Source: Herbaspirillum sp. ASV7 | GTDB lineage: Bacteria > Pseudomonadota > Gammaproteobacteria > Burkholderiales > Burkholderiaceae_D | Length of the DNA stretch: 52,917 nt | NCBI RefSeq assembly: GCF_016429215.1 | Contig: NZ_JAELUH010000035.1 | Span: 1 to 52,917, forward strand | Direction of reading: 5' to 3' | Shown here: piece after piece, positions 1 through 7,332 of the stretch | Layout of the letters: every line of letters begins with the position of its first letter | Position numbering within the stretch: position 1 is the first letter of the stretch | The notes under the pieces: model-generated | What the model saw: only the letters and a program-made list of their open reading frames with translations | Databases searched by the model: none | Told to the model about the DNA's origin: nothing | Translations under genes and position numbers: made by a program

Positions 1-256
1 GCGACTGGCGGTTGCTGGGATCGTCCAGCCCGATATAGCGCACCCGGTGGCCCGCCGCACGCAGCCGGTCGGCGAAGTCGCGCATGGCGGCAAATATGGC
101 CAGCACCTTTTGCGCGTGGTGCAGGACGTAGTCGGTTTCGCTGCGCACTTCCATGAGCACGTAGACCACCTGGGCATCGCAGGTATCGAACCAGGAGTGC
201 AACGGATTCATCTGGTCGCCCAGGATCAGGCGCAGGGTGCGGGCGGGGGGATGCAT
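1..256 (-). CDS. Photolyase/cryptochrome-related protein, N-terminal part only
   Basis: The first 85 residues of a protein that continues beyond the left edge. It begins MHPPARTLRLILGDQMNP and continues with HSWFD and VVYVLMEVRSETDY, the typical opening of the deoxyribodipyrimidine photolyase-related family (the Fe-S cryptochrome/(6-4) photolyase branch). Members bind FAD and repair or sense light damage; the catalytic and Fe-S parts are outside the window, so activity cannot be judged. The ATG lies 16 bp after the stop of the transporter upstream, so the two are probably co-transcribed. No strong ribosome binding site is visible. The family call rests on N-terminal motif similarity only. Confidence 0.72.
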   Translation of the reverse strand, partial: MHPPARTLRLILGDQMNPLHSWFDTCDAQVVYVLMEVRSETDYVLHHAQKVLAIFAAMRDFADRLRAAGHRVRYIGLDDPSNRQS

Positions 257-272
257 GGACGGGTTTTTCGGT

Positions 273-1523
273 TCAGGTCAGATCATGGCGGCGCCGGATG
301 TGTCCCAGCACCAGGAAGGCAGAGAGCTTCAGGGCGCACGGCAGGACGGCATAGACCAGCGGCAGGGCCGAGGTCGCGCCCTGGCCGGGCTGGTAACCGA
401 GCGCGGCCAGCACCGACAGGGCCACCCCGGCCAGCGCCAGCGCCAGCTTGCCCAGCATGGTAAAGATGCCGAAGGCGGTGTTGATCGATCCGCCCTGTGG
501 CAGCACCCGCGCCAGCAGCACCGGCGGCAGCAGGAGATCGGCCCCCAGCGCGGCACCGGTGGCCAGGCACACCGCCAGGAAGGCCAGGCGGTCGCCCGGC
601 CCCAGCAGTGCCGCGCCGATGAAGCCGGCGACGGCCAGCAACATGGCGCTGCGCCAGCAGGCGATAGGGCCGAGGCGCTGCGACAGCCTGCTCCATAGCG
701 GCAGGCCCAACGCCGCCGCCGCGAAATAGGCCGCCAGGAAAGCGCCGGCCAGGCTGCGCGCCTGCAACTGGTCGTCGATGAAGAACAGCGCCAGCGTGGC
801 CGGGATGGCCGCCGAGAGCGCATTGAGCAGATAGGGCAGCAGCAGTGCCCGGAAGGCGCGATTGGACCAGAGATGCTGCAGGCCATGCCGCCAGGATGGG
901 GTCACCGATGGCGAGGCGCTGGGCGGCGCTTGCCGCAGCAGCCACAGCAGCGCCAGGGCCAGCAGCATCACGAAGAGCAGGCAATACCACCACAGCCGGG
1001 TGGACGCCAGCGCCGGCGCGCCGGCCAGGATGGCAGCCGGGATCACGCTGGCCACGATGACACCTGCCAGTCCCGCGCCTTCGCGCCAGGCCACTGCGCG
1101 CATGCCGCCATCGGGCAGGCGCGCGCCCCAGGACAGGTAGGCGATGCTGAGCATGCTGTGAGCGCCATAGGCCAGCACCAGCATGGCGACCAGCCAGACC
1201 ATGGCTGCGCCCGGCTGCGACGGCGGATGCCACAGGCAGACGAAGGCCAGCGCCAGCACCAGGGCGGCCAGGCTCATCCAGGCTTTCTGGCGTGACTGTG
1301 TACGGTCCAGCACATGGCCAAACAGGGGATCCTGCAGCATGTCCAGCAGGCGCGCTGCGAACAGGACCCAGCCCAGCGGCGCCAATGCCACGCCGACCTG
1401 GCTGGCATAGTAGGACGGGATCTGCACGAACAGCGGCAGCGCGGCCATGGCCAGCGGGGCGCCCAGCATGCCATAGGCGGCATCCGGCCAGCGCGTGCCG
1501 GCCGGCTGGCGCGCCATGCTCAA
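273..1523 (-). CDS. MFS transporter, GPH (glycoside-pentoside-hexuronide)-like
   Basis: A 416-residue integral membrane protein with about 12 hydrophobic segments, normal for a major facilitator. After the first helices it carries DPLFGHVLDRTQSR, which resembles the loop 2-3 motif (D-P-x-x-G-x-x-x-D-R-T) of the MelB-like GPH family. Its ATG overlaps the stop of the upstream chalcone-isomerase-like gene by 4 bp, showing translational coupling. GPH proteins usually import sugars with cations, but family members found beside photolyase and lipid-modification genes have no agreed substrate. It is the middle gene of a minus-strand operon. Substrate unknown. Confidence 0.75.
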   Translation of the reverse strand: MSMARQPAGTRWPDAAYGMLGAPLAMAALPLFVQIPSYYASQVGVALAPLGWVLFAARLLDMLQDPLFGHVLDRTQSRQKAWMSLAALVLALAFVCLWHPPSQPGAAMVWLVAMLVLAYGAHSMLSIAYLSWGARLPDGGMRAVAWREGAGLAGVIVASVIPAAILAGAPALASTRLWWYCLLFVMLLALALLWLLRQAPPSASPSVTPSWRHGLQHLWSNRAFRALLLPYLLNALSAAIPATLALFFIDDQLQARSLAGAFLAAYFAAAALGLPLWSRLSQRLGPIACWRSAMLLAVAGFIGAALLGPGDRLAFLAVCLATGAALGADLLLPPVLLARVLPQGGSINTAFGIFTMLGKLALALAGVALSVLAALGYQPGQGATSALPLVYAVLPCALKLSAFLVLGHIRRRHDLT

Positions 1524-2083
1524 GGCGCCTCTCCGAGCAGGCGGCGGCGCAGGCTGTCGTCGCGGCTGGGCTGGCCCAGCCAGATGTTGAAGAAGACCCT
1601 GGCCAACTCGGCATCGCCGATCTCGGCCAGCATCCGCTCGCGGTCGTAGAGGCGCATGCCGCGCCCGGGCAGGTAGACGCCCACCAGTTCGTCACCGTCG
1701 GCCACGTCGACAAAGGCGCGCAAGAGTTCGGCCTTCCAGCGCGCCAGGGTGGGGGCGGCGATCTGGGTGGGGCTCATGCGCTGGATTTCCTCGATGGAGG
1801 TGGCGGCCAGCTTGTCGCGGGTCACCCGGACGTGATATTGCAGCTGCAGGGCGAAGGCCTGGTCCGGGTCCAGCGGCCGTCGCGGCGCCCACAGGGTGGC
1901 CTGGTAGATGCGAAAGCCCAGCCAGCGCATGGTGCCGCTGCCGATGACCTGGGCCTCGGGCAGGGCATCGCGCCAGACCTCGGCAGCGCGCGCAGGCATG
2001 CTGGCGGCCGCGGCCAGGCAGAGCAGTGTGAGGCACGCTGCGATCAGGCGCTCGGGGAGAAGACGTGGGAACGGGTTGCGCAT
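1520..2083 (-). CDS. Chalcone isomerase-like secreted protein
   Basis: A 187-residue protein with a clear signal peptide (basic MRNPFPRLLPER, hydrophobic LIAACLTLLCLAAAA, likely cleavage after ARA). The mature part (EVWRD, GSGTMRWLGFRIYQATLWAP, and near the end FFNIWLG) matches bacterial chalcone-isomerase-like domain proteins. These are thought to be fatty-acid or small-ligand binding folds rather than flavonoid enzymes. I chose the ATG at 2083 because AGGAG sits 9 bases before it; an upstream ATG at 2110 would add nine residues. First gene of the operon with the transporter and the photolyase-related protein. Function unknown; probably periplasmic. Confidence 0.7.
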   Translation of the reverse strand: MRNPFPRLLPERLIAACLTLLCLAAAASMPARAAEVWRDALPEAQVIGSGTMRWLGFRIYQATLWAPRRPLDPDQAFALQLQYHVRVTRDKLAATSIEEIQRMSPTQIAAPTLARWKAELLRAFVDVADGDELVGVYLPGRGMRLYDRERMLAEIGDAELARVFFNIWLGQPSRDDSLRRRLLGEAP

Positions 2084-2139
2084 GGCACATTGCTCCTGCC
2101 GGAGAGGCAAACATGGTGATGGCGACTCAGGTCGCTACT

Positions 2140-2164
2140 GATTGGTAATTATAATTTACCAATC
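2140..2164. promoter_or_regulatory. Palindromic operator overlapping a -10 element
   Basis: GATTGGTAA (2140-2148) and TTACCAATC (2156-2164) form a perfect inverted repeat around an AT-rich centre. On the minus strand a TATAAT lies inside it (2148-2153), about 65 bp before the chalcone-isomerase-like start. No good -35 is present, which suggests an activated or alternative promoter. The dyad has the size of a TetR- or MarR-type operator. No such regulator is encoded in the window. Confidence 0.5.
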
Positions 2165-2192
2165 GGTATTTGTGGATATCTGGCGAGCGACA

Positions 2193-3110
2193 TCAACTTG
2201 TCCACTTGCGCTCGTAGTCCATGTCCTCGAAATGCCGCACCAGGAAATCGATGAACACCCTGACCCGCGCCGGCAAGTGCTTGCGGCCCTGGTAGGCGAT
2301 GTTGATGGTCAGGCGTGGCAGGTCCCATTCGTCCAGCACCGGCACCAGGCGACCGGCCACCACATCGTCGTAGATGATGTAATTGGGCTGGATCAGGATG
2401 CCCAGGCCTTCCAGGGCGGCGGCGCGGATGATCTGGCCATCGTTGGATTGCATCAGGCTGCGGATTTCCAGGACCTGCTGTTGCCCGTCACGGCCGCTGA
2501 AGTGCAGGCGATGAGGATCGTTGGCGTGGCTGTAGACCAGCAGGTCGTGCTCGGCCAGTTCTTCCAGCCGGGTCGGCCTGCCGCGCGCGGCCAGGTAGCC
2601 GGGGGAGGCTGCCAGGATGCGCCGGGTGGCCGCCAGGCGGCGCACGGCGACGTTGGAGTCGGGCTCGAATTCGCGGGTGCGGATGGCGATGTCGATGCCA
2701 CTGTCGAGCAGGTCCACGTAGCGGTTGGCTGCCATCAGGTCCAGCGTGATATCGGGATAGAGCTTGTGGAAGCGCGGCAGGATGGGGCTGATGTGCTTCA
2801 TGCAGAACGAGAGCGAGGAGGTCACCCGCAACATGCCGCCAGGCGCCACCGCGTTGGCGTTGACGATTTCCTCGGCCTCCTTCATCTGCGTGAGGGCCGC
2901 CTTGCATTGGCGGTAGAACGCCTCGCCCATCTGGCTCAGGCCCAGGCGGCGCGTGCTGCGCTCGACCAGGCGCGCGCCCAGGCGTTCTTCCAGCGCCGCC
3001 AGGCAGCGGCTGGCAGCGGCATTGGACATGCCCAATGCCTCGGCCGCGCGCGAGAGGCTGCCCAGCTCGGCGACCTGGACGAAGAGTTCGAATTGGTTCC
3101 AGCGATCCAT
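2193..3110 (-). CDS. LysR-type regulator, probable controller of the dioxygenase genes
   Basis: A 305-residue LysR-family protein. The N-terminus MDRWNQFELFVQVAELGSL, then SRAAEALGMSNAAASRCLAALE, is the winged helix-turn-helix; the effector domain follows from about residue 90 (LRVTSSLSF onward). The reading frame is open far upstream, but the ATG at 3110 is chosen because it gives the family's standard N-terminus and has GAAGGG ten bases before it. It is divergent from the intradiol dioxygenase at 3250, the classic arrangement for a LysR activator of aromatic catabolism. The ligand would then be a pathway intermediate, which is inference. Confidence 0.87.
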   Translation of the reverse strand: MDRWNQFELFVQVAELGSLSRAAEALGMSNAAASRCLAALEERLGARLVERSTRRLGLSQMGEAFYRQCKAALTQMKEAEEIVNANAVAPGGMLRVTSSLSFCMKHISPILPRFHKLYPDITLDLMAANRYVDLLDSGIDIAIRTREFEPDSNVAVRRLAATRRILAASPGYLAARGRPTRLEELAEHDLLVYSHANDPHRLHFSGRDGQQQVLEIRSLMQSNDGQIIRAAALEGLGILIQPNYIIYDDVVAGRLVPVLDEWDLPRLTINIAYQGRKHLPARVRVFIDFLVRHFEDMDYERKWTS

Positions 3111-3146
3111 GGTTGCGCGGCCCTTCTTGCATGGTTTGTCGGAGAT

Positions 3147-3168
3147 GGAAAACAGTTTTCCGTTTTCC
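3147..3168. promoter_or_regulatory. Candidate LysR operator between regulator and dioxygenase
   Basis: GGAAAAC-A-GTTTTCC (3147-3161) is a perfect 7-bp palindrome, followed directly by a second GTTTTCC (3162-3168). It lies about 40 bp upstream of the LysR gene and 80 bp upstream of the dioxygenase, where a LysR recognition site is expected. An AT-rich stretch with weakly symmetric ATAT half-sites (3169-3190) follows and may be the activation site. Confidence 0.42.
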
Positions 3169-3249
3169 GCATATATCTCAGCAAATATCGGAACTATATT
3201 ACCGCTCAGCGCAAAAATCAGAACAGCCAACCTGCATCGCGAGGAGACC

Positions 3250-4116
3250 ATGCTCAACCTGAACGAAGACACCATCACCCAGGCCGTCCTGGCCCGTCAT
3301 GCGGGCGTGGCCGATGAACGGCTGCGCCAGATCATGACCAGCCTGGTCCAGCACCTGCACGCCTTCGCCCGCGAGGTCAAGCTGACCGAGGAAGAATGGT
3401 TTGCCGGCATCCGCTTCCTGACCGAGACCGGCCAGATGTGTTCGGACAAGCGCCAGGAATTCATCCTCCTCTCCGACACCCTGGGCCTGTCCACCCTGGT
3501 CATGGCGCAGCAGAACCACAAGCCGGCCGGCTGTACCGAGGCCACCGTGTTCGGGCCTTTCCACGTGGAGGGCTCGCCGCAGCTGCCGCTGGGGGCCGAT
3601 ATCGCCAACGGCGCCAGGGGCGAGCCCTGCTTCGTCAAGGGCACCGTGCGTGGCCTGGACGGCCAGCCGTTGGCGCAGGCCCGGCTGGAGGTCTGGCAGG
3701 CTGACGAAGACGGTTTCTACGACGTCCAATATGCCGACCTGGAGCAGCACCGGGCGCGTGCCACGCTGTTTGCCGACGAGGCCGGGCGCTTCCATTTCCG
3801 CAGCATCCTGGCCAACTCCTATCCGATCCCGCACGACGGCCCGGTGGGCAAGATGCTGGAGGCGCTGGGGCGGCACCCCTGGCGGCCGGCGCACCTGCAT
3901 TTCCGCATCCAGGCCGAGGGCTACGAGACCCTGATCACCCATGTGTTCCGGCGTGGCGATGCCTACCTGGCCTCGGATGCGGTCTTCGGCGTACGCTCCA
4001 CGCTCATCGCCGACTGGCTGCGCCATGAGGCGGGGACGGCACCAGACGGCACGCATTGCGCGCAGCCGTTCTACACCCTGGAGTACGATTTCATCCTCAA
4101 CCCCAAGCAAGGCTAG
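3250..4116 (+). CDS. Intradiol ring-cleavage dioxygenase, hydroxyquinol 1,2-dioxygenase type
   Basis: A 288-residue non-haem Fe(III) dioxygenase. An N-terminal helical linker domain (about residues 15-110, with TETGQMCSDKRQEFILLSD) is followed by the beta-sandwich catalytic domain. The iron ligands can be placed: Tyr in DGFYDVQY, Tyr in ANSYPIPHDGP, and the two His in HPWRPAHLHF. The family cleaves catechols or hydroxyquinol between the hydroxyls; the next gene encodes maleylacetate reductase, which acts on the product of hydroxyquinol cleavage, so that substrate is favoured. Start: ATG at 3250 behind GAGGAG (3241-3246). Chlorocatechol dioxygenase is an alternative, less likely without a cycloisomerase nearby. 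Confidence 0.88.
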   Translation: MLNLNEDTITQAVLARHAGVADERLRQIMTSLVQHLHAFAREVKLTEEEWFAGIRFLTETGQMCSDKRQEFILLSDTLGLSTLVMAQQNHKPAGCTEATVFGPFHVEGSPQLPLGADIANGARGEPCFVKGTVRGLDGQPLAQARLEVWQADEDGFYDVQYADLEQHRARATLFADEAGRFHFRSILANSYPIPHDGPVGKMLEALGRHPWRPAHLHFRIQAEGYETLITHVFRRGDAYLASDAVFGVRSTLIADWLRHEAGTAPDGTHCAQPFYTLEYDFILNPKQG

Positions 4117-4125
4117 GACCTCCGC

Positions 4126-5199
4126 ATGCAAGCCTTCACCTACACCAGCACCGCCGCCCGCGTCATCTTCGGCCCGGGCAGCCTGCAACAGCTGGAGCAA
4201 GAAACCCGATTGCTGGGCGCGCAGCGCGCGCTGGTGCTGTGCACGCCGGGCCAGCGCGCCAGCGCCGAGCGCGTGGCGGCGCTGCTGGGCCCGCGTTGCG
4301 CCGGCATCTTCGACCAGGCCGTCATGCATGTGCCCATCGAGACCGCGCGACAGGCCCGCGAAGTGGCCCGCCAGCTCGGTGCCGACTGCGCCATCGCCAT
4401 CGGCGGCGGCTCCACGCTGGGCTTGGGCAAGGCCATCGCGCTGGAGTCGGAGCTGCCCATCCTGGCCATCCCCACCACCTACGCCGGCAGCGAGATGACG
4501 CCCATCTATGGCATCACCGAGGCTGGGCTGAAGAAGACCGGGCGGGATGTGCGCGTCCTGCCCAAGACCGTCATCTACGACCCCGAGTTGAGCGTGGGTC
4601 TGCCGCTGGCGCTGTCGGTGACCAGCGGCATGAATGCCATGGCCCATGCCGCCGAGGGGCTGTACGCGGTCGATGCCAATCCCATCATGTCGATGCTGGC
4701 CGAGGAGGGTATCCGCGCCCTGGCCGAGGGCTTGCCGCGCATCGTCGCAAGGAGCGACGACATCGATGCGCGCAGTCATTGCCTCTATGGCGCCTGGCTG
4801 TGCAGCACCGTGCTGGGCAATGTGGGCATGTCGCTGCACCACAAGCTGTGCCACACGCTGGGGGGCAGCTACAACCTGCCGCATGCCCAGACCCATACGG
4901 TGATCCTGCCGCATGCGCTGGCCTACAACGCGCCGGCCGCCCCCCAGGCGATGCAGCGCATTGCCCGCGCGCTGGGTGTGGAAGAGGCCGCCCAGGGCGT
5001 CTACGACCTGGCTGCACGATTGCAGGCGCCGCTCTCCCTGCAGGCGCTGGGCATGCCCAGGGAGGCGCTGGAGCGCTGTGCCGACATCGCCTTGCAGAAT
5101 GCCTATGCCAATCCGCGTGCGCTGGAAAAGGCCGCGCTGCTGGCTCTGCTGGAAGATGCCTGGGAAGGACGCAGGCCGCGGAGCCCGGGCGGTCACTGA
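4126..5199 (+). CDS. Maleylacetate reductase
   Basis: A 357-residue iron-alcohol-dehydrogenase-fold protein. The nucleotide-binding GGGSTLGLGKAIAL and IPTTYAGSEMTPIYG are typical of maleylacetate reductases (MacA/TftE/GraC group), and the conserved His-rich segment is HHKLCHTLGGSYNLPHAQTH. The enzyme reduces maleylacetate to 3-oxoadipate with NAD(P)H, feeding the beta-ketoadipate route. The ATG is nine bases after the dioxygenase stop, so the two form an operon. The upstream hydroxylase that would supply hydroxyquinol (for example from resorcinol) is not in the window. Confidence 0.9.
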   Translation: MQAFTYTSTAARVIFGPGSLQQLEQETRLLGAQRALVLCTPGQRASAERVAALLGPRCAGIFDQAVMHVPIETARQAREVARQLGADCAIAIGGGSTLGLGKAIALESELPILAIPTTYAGSEMTPIYGITEAGLKKTGRDVRVLPKTVIYDPELSVGLPLALSVTSGMNAMAHAAEGLYAVDANPIMSMLAEEGIRALAEGLPRIVARSDDIDARSHCLYGAWLCSTVLGNVGMSLHHKLCHTLGGSYNLPHAQTHTVILPHALAYNAPAAPQAMQRIARALGVEEAAQGVYDLAARLQAPLSLQALGMPREALERCADIALQNAYANPRALEKAALLALLEDAWEGRRPRSPGGH

Positions 5200-5362
5200 G
5201 CCCGTGATCACACCGTTATCGAAGAGTTGTTTGTCGGGCGATCCGCTGGAGCGAGCCGAGTGACGTATAGTGTCCCGGTCCGATTCTGCAGATCGCGCAG
5301 GCCGCGCAGATCGTTCATGAGACGTTTCACATAGAAAGCGTTCAGACAACAAGGAGATAGCC

Positions 5363-7114
5363 ATGCCAGGGAAGCCCGCCAAGCCACCGCATCATTGGCC
5401 CCGACTTGCCAAGTCATTTTCCCCGCTGGTCCTGCTGGCCCTGCTGACGGCCTGCAGCACCGGTCCGACCCGGGATAGCGATCCCCTTGCAGGTGCCGCG
5501 CCGATAGGCTGCGCGCAGTTGCAGGACATGCGTATCCCGGCTGCTGCCATCGGCCTGCCCACCAGCGGCGCCCGCGTGACCGCCGCTGAACCGGTCGCCG
5601 CCAATGGCGCGGGGGCCAAGGCGGTCGGTGCCTATTGCAAGGTGAGCGGCGAGATCGCGCCGGTCGACCCCAAGGCGCCGGCGATCCGCTTCCAGCTTGA
5701 CCTGCCCACGCAATGGAACAGGAAAGCCCTGATGTTCGGCGGTGGCGGTTACGACGGCACCATCCCCGACGTCGCCGCCAATGTGCCGGCCGGCCCGGCC
5801 ACGCTGCCAGGACCGCTGGGCCGTGGCTACGCCACCTTCGCCGGCGACTCGGGGCACCAGGCCAATGCCACCACCTCGCGCGATGGTTCCTTCGGCGCCA
5901 ATGACGAGGCACTGCGCAATTTCGCCGGCGATGCCCTCAAAAAGACCCGCGATGCGGCCCTGGTCATCCTCACCGCCCACTATGCCGCCCGGCCGCAGAA
6001 GACTTATTTTGCCGGCGGCTCCACCGGTGGTCGCGAAGGGTTGGTCGTGGCCAGTCGCTGGCCGGCCGATTTCGATGGCGTCATTGCGCTCTATCCGGCC
6101 TGGAACGCGGTGGCACTGGATCTGCAATTCGGCCGCATGACGCGCGCCATGGCGCAACCGGGCGCCTATGCCAACCCGCAGAAGCGCAAGCTGCTCTATG
6201 AAGCGGCCATGGCGGCCTGCGACAAGCTCGATGGCGTCGTCGACGGCGTCATCAGCAATGTCGATGCCTGCAACGCCAGCTTCGATCCCGCCACGGCCAT
6301 GCTCAACGGCGCGCCCTTGCGCTGCCCTGGCGGTGCCGATGCCGGCGATCAATGCCTGTCGGATGCGCAGATCGCCACCTTCAGGGTCTTCAGCACGCCA
6401 CTGGTGTTGCCCTATGCACTGGCCAGCGGCGAGACCAGCTATCCCGGCTTCAATACCTGGGGAACAAACTGGGGCACAGGCGGCGGTAATGCCATGCAGG
6501 CCGCCATCCTGACCCTGGGCCTGGGCACGGTGCAACCGGCCAATCCCATGCCCGGCGTGAGCGCCCAGGCCAGTCCGCCGTATCACAGCACCTTCTGGGA
6601 TCAGTGGGTCCGCTATTTCCTTACCCGCGATGCTGCCTTCAATCCGCTGGCGCTGGACCCGCAGCAACCGGGTCCTTACCAGGCGCGCATCCTGCAGCTC
6701 AACGCCTGGCAGGACGCCAACCAGGTCGATCTATCCGCCTTCCGCGACAAGGGCGGCAAGATCCTCATCGCCCATGGCAGCGCCGATGCGCTGGTCAGTA
6801 CGCAGGCCACGCGCCAGTACCTGGAGCGCCTGCGTGCGGCGATGGGGCCGGCGCAGGTCGATAGTTTCGTGCGTTACTACGAGATCCCCGGGTACGGTCA
6901 CGTATTTGGCACCGCCTTCAATGCCTCCTGGGACTCGCTCACCGCGCTGGAAAACTGGGTCGAACATCGACAGGCACCGGTGGACCAGGTGGTGGTGGAT
7001 ACGGTCGCCGTACCGGGGCGCAGCAGGCCCTTGTGTGCCTATCCCGGCTGGCCGAAATACCAGGGAAGTGGCGAAATCAATGACGCGGGAAGTTTTGTGT
7101 GTGCGACCCGGTGA
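5363..7114 (+). CDS. Tannase/feruloyl esterase family lipoprotein
   Basis: A 583-residue esterase of the tannase/feruloyl esterase family. The N-terminus has a hydrophobic stretch ending LLALLTAC, a lipobox, so it is probably a lipoprotein. The nucleophile is Ser220 in GGSTGGREG; Asp475 in HGSADALVS and His513 in GYGHVFG complete the triad. Classical members have Cys just before the Ser and just after the His; here these positions are Gly219 and Val514. Such enzymes hydrolyse esters of aromatic acids, which suits the aromatic catabolism genes upstream, but the exact substrate is unknown. The start has AAGGAG (5351-5356) in front. The 163-bp gap upstream holds only a weak TATAGT (5264). Confidence 0.85.
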   Translation: MPGKPAKPPHHWPRLAKSFSPLVLLALLTACSTGPTRDSDPLAGAAPIGCAQLQDMRIPAAAIGLPTSGARVTAAEPVAANGAGAKAVGAYCKVSGEIAPVDPKAPAIRFQLDLPTQWNRKALMFGGGGYDGTIPDVAANVPAGPATLPGPLGRGYATFAGDSGHQANATTSRDGSFGANDEALRNFAGDALKKTRDAALVILTAHYAARPQKTYFAGGSTGGREGLVVASRWPADFDGVIALYPAWNAVALDLQFGRMTRAMAQPGAYANPQKRKLLYEAAMAACDKLDGVVDGVISNVDACNASFDPATAMLNGAPLRCPGGADAGDQCLSDAQIATFRVFSTPLVLPYALASGETSYPGFNTWGTNWGTGGGNAMQAAILTLGLGTVQPANPMPGVSAQASPPYHSTFWDQWVRYFLTRDAAFNPLALDPQQPGPYQARILQLNAWQDANQVDLSAFRDKGGKILIAHGSADALVSTQATRQYLERLRAAMGPAQVDSFVRYYEIPGYGHVFGTAFNASWDSLTALENWVEHRQAPVDQVVVDTVAVPGRSRPLCAYPGWPKYQGSGEINDAGSFVCATR

Positions 7115-7160
7115 GGGCAGTGAACTGGCCTGGAAGTTTAAATATTTCAAAAATATGACA

Positions 7161-7192
7161 TGTAAATTTTTTTCGCGTCGAAAAAATTTACA
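7161..7192. terminator. AT-rich hairpin after the esterase gene
   Basis: TGTAAATTTTTT and AAAAAATTTACA form a 12-bp stem around TCGCGTCG. It lies 47 bp after the esterase stop in a strongly AT-rich gap (7115-7276). It could terminate transcription in either direction, or be an upstream activator site about 100 bp before the sigma-54 promoter. Neither can be settled from sequence. Confidence 0.45.
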
Positions 7193-7276
7193 CAGGCCTT
7201 TTTTCTAATATTACAGGCATATGACATAAAACCTAAGTGTAGGATTTTAAAAGGGATTTTTCTGTTTCAAGGTTCG

Positions 7277-7292
7277 TGGCATATAAGTTGCT
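7277..7292 (+). promoter_or_regulatory. Sigma-54 (RpoN) promoter of the PEP-CTERM gene
   Basis: TGGCATATAAGTTGCT matches the -24/-12 consensus TGGCAC-N5-TTGCW at every key base except one C to T, with the exact 10-base spacing between GG and GC. The predicted start of transcription is near 7303, about 30 bases before the TTG start at 7333. PEP-CTERM/exosortase systems are known to be linked to RpoN and the PrsK/PrsR pair. Confidence 0.68.
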
Positions 7293-7332
7293 CTGGCGGG
7301 GTTTTTCCTTGACACCTTGCCGGAGACATCCC

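Noticed and set aside
5280..5320. Direct repeat GCAGATCG before the esterase gene as an operator
   Set aside because: Short, GC-rich and not symmetric; not separable from chance.
3199..5382. A 727-residue minus-strand frame opposite the dioxygenase and reductase genes
   Set aside because: Both plus-strand genes have clear catalytic motifs and ribosome sites; the long frame is a codon-bias shadow.
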